Below are positions 1 to 6,712 of a DNA stretch of 64,000 nt, one piece after another. Made by a program: the position numbers and the translations under genes. The stretch lies in the NCBI RefSeq assembly GCF_000091325.1, contig NC_014012.1:1550001-1614000 (forward strand). The letters run 5' to 3'. Below the pieces are notes generated by a model. That model did no database searches, had not been told where the DNA came from, and was given only the letters and a program-made list of their open reading frames with translations. The stretch comes from Shewanella violacea DSS12 (lineage in GTDB: Bacteria; Pseudomonadota; Gammaproteobacteria; Enterobacterales; Shewanellaceae). How positions within the stretch are numbered: the first letter of the stretch is position 1; every line of letters begins with the position of its first letter.

Positions 1-676
1 AGTTAAATAGAGCCACCCACAGTTAATTGCGAACATTGCATCCTCTTACTAAACTTTAAGCATTACTGAAGTAGGAGATGTCATGCCGCGTCCCAGAAGA
101 ACTCAAATTAGCATTGAAGATACGCCGTGGTACCACACAGTCTCAAGATGTGTGCGTAAAGCCTGGTTGACTGGAGTCGACCCCAATACAGGGCAATCCT
201 ACGAACATCGACGAGATTGGGTTGAGTCTCAGTTGCTTAAGCTAGCTGACATTTTTGCCATTGATATAGCGGCTTATGTCGTCATGAGTAACCATCTTCA
301 CCTGGTGCTGAGGATAGATATTGAGTTAGCAAATAGCCAGTTAAATAGAGCCACCCACAGTTAATTGCGAACATTGCATCCTCTTACTAAACTTTAAGCA
401 TTACTGAAGTAGGAGATGTCATGCCGCGTCCCAGAAGAACTCAAATTAGCATTGAAGATACGCCGTGGTACCACACAGTCTCAAGATGTGTGCGTAAAGC
501 CTGGTTGACTGGAGTCGACCCCAATACAGGGCAATCCTACGAACATCGACGAGATTGGGTTGAGTCTCAGTTGCTTAAGCTAGCTGACATTTTTGCCATT
601 GATATAGCGGCTTATGTCGTCATGAGTAACCATCTTCACCTGGTGCTGAGGATAGATATTGAGTTAGCAAATAGCT
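1..676. repeat. 338-bp perfect tandem duplication
   Basis: Bases 1-337 recur without a difference at 339-675, so the unit is 338 bp. The unit carries about 80 bp of upstream sequence, with the ribosome-binding site, plus the first 85 codons of the transposase gene. 338 is not a multiple of three, so the first copy runs out of frame into the second copy's upstream region. The match already holds at base 1, so the repeat may extend beyond the window edge and the copy number cannot be fixed from here. Complete identity means a recent event or an assembly artefact. Confidence 0.95.
83..364 (+). pseudogene. truncated duplicate of Y1 transposase gene
   Basis: This open frame is identical to the first 85 residues of the gene at 421. 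It then reads eight residues of upstream DNA and stops. It keeps the HUH motif (H71, H73) but lacks the catalytic tyrosine region, so it should be inactive. It arose from the 338-bp tandem duplication and carries the same ribosome-binding site (GGAG, about 7 bp before the ATG). It might still yield a 93-residue fragment. Confidence 0.85.
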
Positions 677-1398
677 GGACTGATAGAGAGGTCGTCGAGC
701 AGTGGCATCAGCTGTTTAAGGGGACTGAGCTGACACAAAGATTTGCCAAAGGTGAGCTGGTTGAAGAACTAAATCTATCACAATTAAGACATTCAATTGC
801 CGATTACAGAAGCCGATTAAGTGATATATCCTGGTTTATGAGGTGCTTAAATGAGCCTATTGCTCGAATGGCCAACAAAGAAGATAAGTGCACAGGTCGG
901 TTCTGGGAGGGGCGGTTTAAGTCCCAAGCGCTGCTGGATGAAGCTGCGGTTTTGACCTGTATGGCTTACGTTGACTTGAATCCTATTCGAGCCAAGATGG
1001 CGCAAACGCCAGACAAATCAGACTATACCAGTATCCAAGCCCGTATAAAGGCAGCACTTATTGGCGAGCAACCTCAGTCCTTGGTTCCCTTTATTGGAGG
1101 TGAACGGTTTAACCAGCCAAAAGGGATTAACTTTTCATTACAAGATTATCTACAACTAGTGGATGAAATGGGTCGAATACTTCGTGAAGATAAACGTGGC
1201 AGTATCTCCGTCAGTTCATCTAAGATTCTAAAAACATTGAATATATCAACGGGTAATTGGATAAAACTCACCTCTGAGTTTGGTAAGATATTTCATGGGC
1301 CAGTTGGCACCACTCAAGAGCTTACAAATTACTGCGAACATCTACAGAAACGGCGCCGTCATTTTGCTAAGTGTTGTCGGTATTTAGAAGATGGCTGA
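421..1398 (+). CDS. Y1/HUH transposase (REP-associated tyrosine transposase type)
   Basis: This 325-residue protein belongs to the Y1_Tnp (IS200/RAYT-like) HUH endonuclease superfamily, which nicks single-stranded DNA through a covalent tyrosine link. The metal-binding HUH pair is seen at about H71-x-H73 within SNHLHLVL. The candidate nucleophile is Y183 in the AYVDLNPIR motif, after a GRFWEGRFKSQ block. The C-terminal third, about residues 220-325, is an extension typical of the larger members found in marine gammaproteobacteria. Such proteins are usually domesticated single-copy genes acting on palindromic REP elements, not true insertion sequences. No flanking terminal hairpins could be assigned with certainty. 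Start ATG follows GGAG. The preceding 338 bp is a duplicate of its own 5' end. Confidence 0.85.
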   Translation: MPRPRRTQISIEDTPWYHTVSRCVRKAWLTGVDPNTGQSYEHRRDWVESQLLKLADIFAIDIAAYVVMSNHLHLVLRIDIELANSWTDREVVEQWHQLFKGTELTQRFAKGELVEELNLSQLRHSIADYRSRLSDISWFMRCLNEPIARMANKEDKCTGRFWEGRFKSQALLDEAAVLTCMAYVDLNPIRAKMAQTPDKSDYTSIQARIKAALIGEQPQSLVPFIGGERFNQPKGINFSLQDYLQLVDEMGRILREDKRGSISVSSSKILKTLNISTGNWIKLTSEFGKIFHGPVGTTQELTNYCEHLQKRRRHFAKCCRYLEDG

Positions 1399-1642
1399 TA
1401 GCCTGATTTAGCTAGCTTACTGTTCGTTAAACATAAGCCCTTCAAAACCTTGGGTTAACAACCCCTGCCAGAAATTCGTGTTTTTCGCTAGAATCCCCCC
1501 ATGTTTAACATTTATAAGTAGATTGAAGGTGGCATTCTTCAGTAATGGCTAAGTTTTCTATCTGATGAGTAGAGAGCTGGTCTTAGCCCGGTTATGTTGT
1601 TGATTTATTGTGGGTGGCCTGATTTATCTTGCGCATCATCAT
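1399..1642. other. Gap between transposase gene and CRISPR array; probable leader
   Basis: No gene is visible. A short hairpin, GGGTT-AAC-AACCC, lies near 1453-1465. The last 80 bp before the first repeat are moderately AT-rich. The degenerate repeat lies at the far end of the array, so this side should be the leader. No cas6f or other cas gene is present. Confidence 0.5.
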
Positions 1643-1850
1643 GTTCACTGCCGCACAGGCAGCTTAGAAAAATGATAAAGGCTATGTTCAGTGCACTATC
1701 AGGTTCACTGCCGCACAGGCAGCTTAGAAATCAGAGGGTTCAACAATGCCAGTAATGAACATGTTCACTGCCGCACAGGCAGCTTAGAAATCTATGGCAT
1801 CGAGTTGGGATTGAATATCGTGGTTCACTGCCGCACAGGCAACTTAGAGA
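1643..1850 (+). CRISPR. Type I-F CRISPR mini-array, 4 repeats and 3 spacers
   Basis: Four 28-bp repeats begin with GTTCACTGCCGCACAGGC and start at 1643, 1703, 1763 and 1823. The first three are identical. The fourth has two changes (AACTTAGAGA instead of AGCTTAGAAA) and marks the trailer end. The three spacers are each exactly 32 bp (1671-1702, 1731-1762, 1791-1822). Repeat sequence and the 28/32 geometry match classical type I-F (Cas6f/Csy4-processed) arrays. The inner GCTGCC-like palindrome would form the Cas6f hairpin. No cas genes follow up to smpB, and those upstream are outside the window, so this is an orphan or a detached second array. Confidence 0.95.
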
Positions 1851-2183
1851 ATTTAGTCGTGTTTACACCAAATATGTTGAAGGTGCGTTAGGGCATTGTC
1901 TGAATTAGGGGAGGGTAGGCATGGGCTCTAACCCACGGTTAAGAATGTCAGGTTTGGCCATTGCACGACCAATTCAAGATTATCCATCAATTCCGTTGTC
2001 GCCACTTTGCCGCTATTTTGCCATTTTCTACCATTTGGAATGTGACAAAGTATTAGTTAAAGGAGAACGTCAAAGCTGATCGAGAGTGTGTAATAGATTG
2101 AAATTAAATAGGAAAGTCACTAATAAAGGCTAAGTAATTGGTGAAGGGTCGATGTGGGATCGAACCTCTTTAATTAAACCCAT
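1851..2183. other. Non-coding stretch between CRISPR array and tmRNA
   Basis: No convincing gene is seen on either strand. The last part, near 2140-2175, contains a short stretch resembling a tRNA T-arm (GATCGAACC), but no tRNA can be folded around it. No duplicate of the ssrA 3' end, which would mark an integrated island, is present here. Confidence 0.4.
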
Positions 2184-2215
2184 AAAAAAAGGCCAACCCG
2201 TTAAGGTTGGCCTTT
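2184..2215 (-). terminator. Rho-independent terminator of ssrA
   Basis: Read on the minus strand, AAGGCCAACC pairs with GGTTGGCCTT across a short loop and is followed by a run of seven T. It lies about 10 bp past the CCA end of tmRNA. Confidence 0.9.
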
Positions 2216-2224
2216 CTTAGTATT

Positions 2225-2579
2225 TGGTGGAGGCGGCGGGGCTCGAACCCGCGTCCAAAAAGCCTACATCCAAGGCGCTACATGCTTAGTCTCTCTTTTA
2301 ATTAACCAAGTACACTCCGAAAGACAGGATTGCAATTGGCGAGTTCAGTACTATTTCGCGGTTCACCCCTGAACGTGGTTCCCTCGCTATCAAATGTAAG
2401 ATGACCATCTATAAACCAAACCCATTTGAGAAGTTTCGGCAAGATGGCTAGCTAGCCTAAGCTGCTAGAGAGTAGTTAGAGTCGTTAGCAACTATAACAG
2501 TGAGGCTTTTTACGAGGCCAACCTCCCCTCGGCATGCTCCCAGGGTTTCGAGAATCTTGTCGAATCCAGAATCGCCCCC
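2225..2579 (-). ncRNA. ssrA: tmRNA
   Basis: Transfer-messenger RNA rescues stalled ribosomes together with SmpB. The 5' end GGGGGCGATTCTGGATTCG (from 2579) pairs with the 3' end CGCCTCC-A-CCA (2225). The T-arm GGGTTCGAGCCCC precedes the 3' acceptor strand. The internal reading frame encodes the degradation tag ANDSNYSLAA and ends at the TAG at 2457-2459, so the tag codons occupy about 2460-2489. The usual order smpB-ssrA on one strand is kept. About 355 nt is a normal length. tmRNA 3' ends are common integration sites, and the CRISPR and transposase DNA lies on that side. Confidence 0.97.
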
Positions 2580-2760
2580 AAGTACAATCTGATTGTAACG
2601 CGTTGCCACTAGATTACCAAGCGTGTTTTGCAACTCGTTATATCGTTTGTTCGTTATCCGTACGTTTTGCTGTGTTTTAGTGTTTGATTGAACGTTTTTC
2701 ATGCTTTAGTCATAGTTTGTAAGCTATAACTTGCCGCTAATAACACTTACAGCTTGTTAG

Positions 2761-3258
2761 TTATTCACCACGTACGGCTTTTTTCATTGTTCGAGCTTTT
2801 TCAATCTGCCATTCACGATCTTTGGTATCGTCACGCTTATCGTGTTCTTTCTTACCTTTACCTAGACCTATCTCAATTTTTACCCAGGCACCTTTCTGCC
2901 AATACATAGAGATTGGTACGATAGAGTAGCCCTTACGATCAACTAGCCCTTGTAACTTATCTAGCTCTTTTCGTTTGAGCAGAAGTTTACGCGAGCGCAT
3001 AGGATCACAGACTACATGGGTTGATGCGGTATTCAATGGCGCTATAGTACAACCGAAGAGAAAGGCTTCGCCGTCTCTCATAAATACATAGCTTTCAGAC
3101 AAGTTAACCTTGCCCATACGAATAGACTTAACTTCCCATCCCATAAGGGACAGACCTGCTTCCATCTTCTCTTCGAATTTATAGTCGAAGGTTGCGCGTT
3201 TATTACGTGCAATCGATGCGGAGGAGTTTTTTGAGTTTTTTGCATTTTTCTTAGCCAT
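2761..3258 (-). CDS. smpB: SsrA-binding protein SmpB
   Basis: This 165-residue cytoplasmic protein binds the tRNA-like domain of tmRNA and delivers it to stalled ribosomes. The conserved core is visible: [28 protein letters not shown], the [13 protein letters not shown] block, and the basic C-terminal tail [17 protein letters not shown], which inserts into the empty mRNA channel. Its length matches the family. It lies just upstream of ssrA on the same strand. The ATG has no clear Shine-Dalgarno sequence, and a good -10 box sits only 9 bp before it, so the message may be almost leaderless. Confidence 0.98.
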   Translation of the reverse strand: MAKKNAKNSKNSSASIARNKRATFDYKFEEKMEAGLSLMGWEVKSIRMGKVNLSESYVFMRDGEAFLFGCTIAPLNTASTHVVCDPMRSRKLLLKRKELDKLQGLVDRKGYSIVPISMYWQKGAWVKIEIGLGKGKKEHDKRDDTKDREWQIEKARTMKKAVRGE

Positions 3259-3267
3259 AGGCTGGCT

Positions 3268-3296
3268 ATTATACGCAGGGACAAGTTTTTTGGAAT
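3268..3296 (-). promoter_or_regulatory. Candidate smpB promoter
   Basis: A perfect TATAAT (3268-3273, minus strand) is preceded at 17 bp by ATTCCA, a weak -35. Initiation about 7 bp downstream would leave only a few bases before the smpB ATG. The -10 is convincing and the -35 is poor. Confidence 0.4.
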
Positions 3297-3557
3297 TGCT
3301 GCTAACGAATTATTCAATATTTTCTGCAGAATAAAGCGGGTTTGCATGTTTTTTGAACAGGTTAGGCCAGCTTAGAGGGAAAATTTGCGGCGCAGTGCTT
3401 TGATGGGGCTAATTTTAGAAACAGCTAAATATGCGTTTTTCTCTGATCGTGTTAAAATCCTGTCATTAGTGATCACCTATAACTTGGTTCGGGTGATTGG
3501 TTTCGGTAACTGGTTTTATCAAGTTGTTGAGATAAACTGTTTCAGGTAAAGAGTAGA

Positions 3558-3989
3558 ATGCCCAAAATATCCCGCAGTGTGTTAGTGCGCTTTAGTGCCA
3601 TGCAGATGTATGAAATCGTCAATGATGTTGAATCCTATAAAGAGTTTCTGCCCGGTTGTGTTGGCGGTAAGGTACTCGAGTTTGATGGCGAGACTATGCT
3701 TGCATCTGTCGATGTGTCTAAAGCCGGTATTAGTAAAACCTTCACTACCCGTAATCAGGTCATTCCGGGCAAGAGTATTCAGCTTTCTTTAGAAAATGGC
3801 CCTTTCAAACATTTGCTCGGCGAGTGGCGCTTCACCGAATTGACCGAAGATGCCTGCAAGATAGATTTCGAGTTAAACTTTGAGTTCTCAAATTCCATCG
3901 TAGAGTTGGCGTTCGGCAAGGTGTTTAAAGACTTGATGTCTTCTATGGTGACGGCGTTTACCGGTAGAGCGAAAGTGATCTATCGATAG
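3558..3989 (+). CDS. ratA: RatA family START-domain protein
   Basis: This 143-residue protein of the polyketide cyclase/START fold (COQ10-like) matches RatA/YfjG. In E. coli RatA has been reported to bind 50S subunits and block 70S association. The family is also related to the coenzyme-Q-binding Coq10. Diagnostic stretches include PKISRSVLVRFSAMQMYEIV, NDVESYKEFLPGC and the C-terminal LMSSMVTAFTGRAKVIY. It is divergent from smpB and is followed after 74 bp by rnfH, the standard two-gene arrangement. Which of the two proposed functions applies cannot be told from sequence. Confidence 0.93.
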   Translation: MPKISRSVLVRFSAMQMYEIVNDVESYKEFLPGCVGGKVLEFDGETMLASVDVSKAGISKTFTTRNQVIPGKSIQLSLENGPFKHLLGEWRFTELTEDACKIDFELNFEFSNSIVELAFGKVFKDLMSSMVTAFTGRAKVIYR

Positions 3990-4063
3990 TCGCTTCAGTC
4001 GCGAGTTTCCAGATATAAGTCACTGGATTTTAGCTTGATGTGTATTGTGAAAGAGATAAATTG

Positions 4064-4396
4064 ATGAACATAGAGCAGGAAGATTTCGTGGTAGAGGTTA
4101 TTTATGCTTTACCCACACAGCAAAAACGTATTCAGATAAAAGTGACGCCGGGTACAAGCTGCATTGAAGCGGTCGAATTGAGTGGCATGCAGACTTATTT
4201 TCCTGAAATTGATCTTGAAGCGGTCAAACTGGGGATTTTTAGCCGTGCAGTAAAGCATGACGAAGTTTTAGTGCCGGGCCAGAGAGTAGAGATTTATCGT
4301 CCCTTGATTGCCGATCCTAAAGATGTGCGAAGACGCCGTGCTGAAAAAGCTAAAGATGAAGGCAGGATAAATAAGATCACCGGTGGCAAGATATAA
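4064..4396 (+). CDS. rnfH: RnfH family ubiquitin-like protein
   Basis: This 110-residue protein is of the RnfH/RatB (UPF0125) family, a beta-grasp fold resembling ubiquitin and MoaD/ThiS. Its biochemical role is not firmly known. The EVIYALPTQQKRIQIKVTPGTSCIEAVELSG block and GQRVEIYRPLIADPKDVRRRRAEKAK near the C-terminus are diagnostic. The start chosen is the ATG at 4064, preceded by AAAGAGA at a good distance. An upstream in-frame start at 4040 has no ribosome-binding site and would add eight unconserved residues. It is probably co-transcribed with ratA. Confidence 0.93.
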   Translation: MNIEQEDFVVEVIYALPTQQKRIQIKVTPGTSCIEAVELSGMQTYFPEIDLEAVKLGIFSRAVKHDEVLVPGQRVEIYRPLIADPKDVRRRRAEKAKDEGRINKITGGKI

Positions 4397-4403
4397 ATAA
4401 ACG

Positions 4404-4430
4404 AGTTCCTAGAGCTAGGCTCTAGGAACT
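4404..4430. terminator. Hairpin between convergent rnfH and bamE
   Basis: Perfect 11-bp inverted repeat AGTTCCTAGAG / CTCTAGGAACT around a 5-nt loop. There is no strong T-run on either side. It sits between convergent genes and probably stops both. The same TTCCTAGGAA core recurs near 11480 and 29410. Confidence 0.65.
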
Positions 4431-4468
4431 GGATTTGCTCTATTTAAATATCGACGACTAAACGTCTG

Positions 4469-4984
4469 CTATTCAAATTTCTGCTCAGCTTGAGACTCAG
4501 AATCTTTCTCTTCTACTAATGGCTTAACGTCGGGACGCTGCTCTGGGATCATAGGCTCTTCAGCGTTATCCGTTTTAGCATCAGTGCCTAGCATAATGGC
4601 GTCAGGCAGACGGCTCTGATCTAAGGGGGTATTAAAATCTTTCGCAAGATCGTAATCACCCACAACTTTAGTCAGCATGTCATTTTCAAAGTGAATAATC
4701 AGCTCTTTGTGTATGACGCTTGCATCACGTCCACTCTTATAGTGATACACGTAATACCAGGTATTATTGGCAAAGCTGTCACGTAATACTGGTCGACCTA
4801 GTATGTATTCAACTTGTTCCTTGGTCATCTCAATACGTAGTTTCTCTACCTGTTGAGTTTCCATGTAGTTACCTTGTGGTATATCCGGTTTATAGATCAA
4901 CCAGTCAAATACGCTACATCCTGTCACAGATAACGTGAGCGCAGCGGCGCCCAAAAGGGTAAGACTCTTCTTTTTAATTGTCAT
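4469..4984 (-). CDS. bamE: Outer-membrane assembly lipoprotein BamE
   Basis: BamE (SmpA/OmlA) is a lipoprotein of the BAM complex that folds beta-barrel proteins into the outer membrane. With the ATG at 4984 the protein has 171 residues, a lipoprotein signal and lipobox SVTGC with C23. The core YMETQQVEKLRIEMTKEQV, LGRPVLRDSF and NTWYYVYHY matches the SmpA_OmlA domain (about residues 40-110). The tail of about 60 residues, acidic and rich in Glu/Asp/Pro, is longer than in E. coli. An in-frame ATG at 5032 would bury the signal peptide and is rejected. It is convergent with rnfH and divergent from the methyltransferase gene at 5464. Confidence 0.94.
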   Translation of the reverse strand: MTIKKKSLTLLGAAALTLSVTGCSVFDWLIYKPDIPQGNYMETQQVEKLRIEMTKEQVEYILGRPVLRDSFANNTWYYVYHYKSGRDASVIHKELIIHFENDMLTKVVGDYDLAKDFNTPLDQSRLPDAIMLGTDAKTDNAEEPMIPEQRPDVKPLVEEKDSESQAEQKFE

Positions 4985-5463
4985 TGAATACGCTACTTCA
5001 TAAAATCTATCGGTCATCATACCCAAGCACAACCTGTTGTGACAAGAGTTGATGGAACATTATTCGGTTAATTTAAGTTAGCCCGTCACTTGGCAGGGCT
5101 ACCAGATTCGACCATAAGCTTAGTGATTGGTTCCGAAAGTTAACATTATTCGTTTTTAGTCTCGTTATTATATAAAAAAACGGCTGTGAAAATAGTACAA
5201 AACTCGGCTAGATAAAATGTGGGGTTCTGTGGGTGATCTTTTTCTGTGTCAGGGAGGAAACGTCGTCTAACCAAGATGCTTTAGCGTTTAAAACGCTAGC
5301 TAATGTTAACCGTTTTTCCTGGCTTGTTTTTGTAATGGCTTGGTTTTCCTGCAAGACATTAATTCAATTAACTTTGTAACACTTAGCAATAAGCACTTGC
5401 AAAGTAACGAATAAGTTACGAGAATGTGTCCAAGTGGGTGCGCTATCTTAAGGGAATCAAGTA
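4985..5463. promoter_or_regulatory. Divergent bamE / borosin control region with two palindromes
   Basis: This 479-bp gap separates divergent bamE and the N-methyltransferase gene. Two palindromes stand out: a perfect 8+1+8 element TAGCGTTT-A-AAACGCTA at 5282-5298, and GTAAC-N6-GTTAC at 5404-5419, only 45 bp before the methyltransferase start. Both look like dimeric-regulator sites. Neither matches a regulator I can name. No convincing sigma-70 promoter was found by eye. Confidence 0.45.
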
Positions 5464-6285
5464 ATGCCGACGCCGAAAAATAGTATATGCCGTCAAGGTA
5501 GCCTGGTTTGTGTCGGTACCGGCCTAAATCTCGCCGGTCAGATCAGTGTCCTCAGTAAGAGTTATATAGAAAATGCCGATGTGGTGTTTTCGTTAGTGCC
5601 AGACGGGTTTGCACAGCGTTGGCTGGAAACCCTCAATAGTGATGTACGCAGTCTGCAGCCTTACTATGCCCAGGGCGATGAAATTAAGAGCCGTCGTGAT
5701 ACTTATGACCAGATGGTGCAAGCTATTCTAAATGCTGTTCGTGATGGCAAAAAAGTAGTTTGTGCACTCTACGGTCACCCTGGGGTATTTGCTTGTGTAT
5801 CTCACTTTGCCATAGAGATTGCTAGAGAAGAGGGTTACATCGCTAAGATGGAACCGGGAATTTCGGCTGAGGCCTGTTTGTGGGCCGACTTAGGTATAGA
5901 TCCTGGAAATTCTGGTCATCAAAGTTTCGAAGCCAGTCAGTTTATGTTTTACAAACACACACCGGACCCAACGACACACCTTTTATTGTGGCAGATAGGT
6001 ATAGCTGGTGAGCATACCTTGACCGAGTTCCATACTTCATCGGATCGTTTACAAGTCTTGGTGGAACAGCTTAATCAATGGTATCCACTCGAGCATGAAA
6101 TCATCCTCTATGAAGCGCCCAATCTACCGATACAGCAAGCTAGAATTGATAAGTTACCTTTGAAAAATCTGCCTTTCGCTCGCTTGACTGCTATTACCAC
6201 CTTGCTTATTCCGCCGTCTAGAAAGCTTGAGGTCAATCATGAGATTTTGGCCAAGTTAGGCATCACCGAAGCAGATTTAGGATAA
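5464..6285 (+). CDS. sonM: Borosin-type peptide backbone alpha-N-methyltransferase (SonM-like)
   Basis: This 273-residue protein has the tetrapyrrole-methylase fold and uses S-adenosylmethionine. The GSLVCVGTGL start, the YYAQ motif (Y67-Y68), the SRRDTYDQM helix (R77/R78, Y81) and the YGHPGVFACVSHFAIEIA segment (Y103-P106), followed by PGISAEACLWADLGIDP, are the signature of borosin N-methyltransferases such as fungal OphMA. These methylate backbone amides of a peptide. OphMA is fused to its own substrate. Here the enzyme ends without a core peptide, and a small precursor gene follows after 121 bp. The gene order beside bamE matches the split pair SonM/SonA described in Shewanella oneidensis. 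ATG follows AGGGA. A cobalamin-type methyltransferase is unlikely given the motifs and partner. Confidence 0.9.
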   Translation: MPTPKNSICRQGSLVCVGTGLNLAGQISVLSKSYIENADVVFSLVPDGFAQRWLETLNSDVRSLQPYYAQGDEIKSRRDTYDQMVQAILNAVRDGKKVVCALYGHPGVFACVSHFAIEIAREEGYIAKMEPGISAEACLWADLGIDPGNSGHQSFEASQFMFYKHTPDPTTHLLLWQIGIAGEHTLTEFHTSSDRLQVLVEQLNQWYPLEHEIILYEAPNLPIQQARIDKLPLKNLPFARLTAITTLLIPPSRKLEVNHEILAKLGITEADLG

Positions 6286-6340
6286 GAAATTTTTATAGAG
6301 TCAGTCGTAATCACTTGTTAAAAGTTCAAAAAAAGTTAGG

Positions 6341-6359
6341 TAGCGGTGAAATATCGCTA
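6341..6359 (+). promoter_or_regulatory. Hairpin between borosin methyltransferase and precursor genes
   Basis: TAGCGGT pairs with ATCGCTA (one G-U) around GAAAT, 48 bp before the precursor start. There is no T-run, so it is not a classical terminator. It could be an mRNA end-protecting or processing structure that raises precursor over enzyme, which is inference. The stem shares TAGCG with the palindrome at 5282. Confidence 0.35.
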
Positions 6360-6406
6360 TAAATAATAAACAAACAGTACCCTAATCACCTAAAAGGACC
6401 GAGTTA

Positions 6407-6616
6407 ATGTCAAAGTTAAATGATCTGTTAGAAAACCTAAGTTCAGATGCAAAGTTAAAGGCTAAATACCTTGAAAATCCTGAGCAGGTGATGGAAGAGG
6501 CTGGGCTTAATGATAAAGAGAAAACAGCTATGCGATCAGGTGATGAGAAGAGCCTGACTGATATAACTGGTGATAAGAGAGCTTTTAGTAAGTATATCTA
6601 TAATTCCAAAAAATAA
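6407..6616 (+). CDS. sonA: Borosin precursor peptide (SonA-like)
   Basis: This 69-residue peptide is the likely substrate of the methyltransferase upstream. Residues 1-50 form a helical leader domain. The stretch LENPEQVMEEAGLNDKEK and the following SGD resemble the LigA-like helical fold used as the borosin-binding domain of split borosin precursors. The C-terminal tail, RAFSKYIYNSKK at 58-69, is the only hydrophobic/aromatic patch after the leader and is the expected core, with methylation most likely around Y63-I64-Y65. That site is inference. A strong AAGGA lies 9 bp before the ATG. No protease, transporter or second tailoring enzyme lies beside the pair, so final processing is unknown. 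Confidence 0.88.
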   Translation: MSKLNDLLENLSSDAKLKAKYLENPEQVMEEAGLNDKEKTAMRSGDEKSLTDITGDKRAFSKYIYNSKK

Positions 6617-6712
6617 ATAGCAAGCTTAGTTTAGTATTTATTATTATGTAATTATTTTTCATAAATAGCATGAAAAGTGGTTTTTTTAATATTCCAATTA
6701 GGATGTTACCTC

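Noticed and set aside
1643..1850. Array belonging to a CRISPR-associated transposon (I-F3/Tn7-like)
   Set aside because: The repeat is the classical I-F1 type and no tnsABC, tniQ or transposon end is present in view.
1691..1891. 66-codon ORF
   Set aside because: It reads through three CRISPR repeats; the repeated VHCRTG(S/N)LE peptide is translated repeat DNA.
2457..2702. 81-codon ORF over ssrA
   Set aside because: It covers tmRNA; only its last ten codons (the degradation tag) are translated, by trans-translation.
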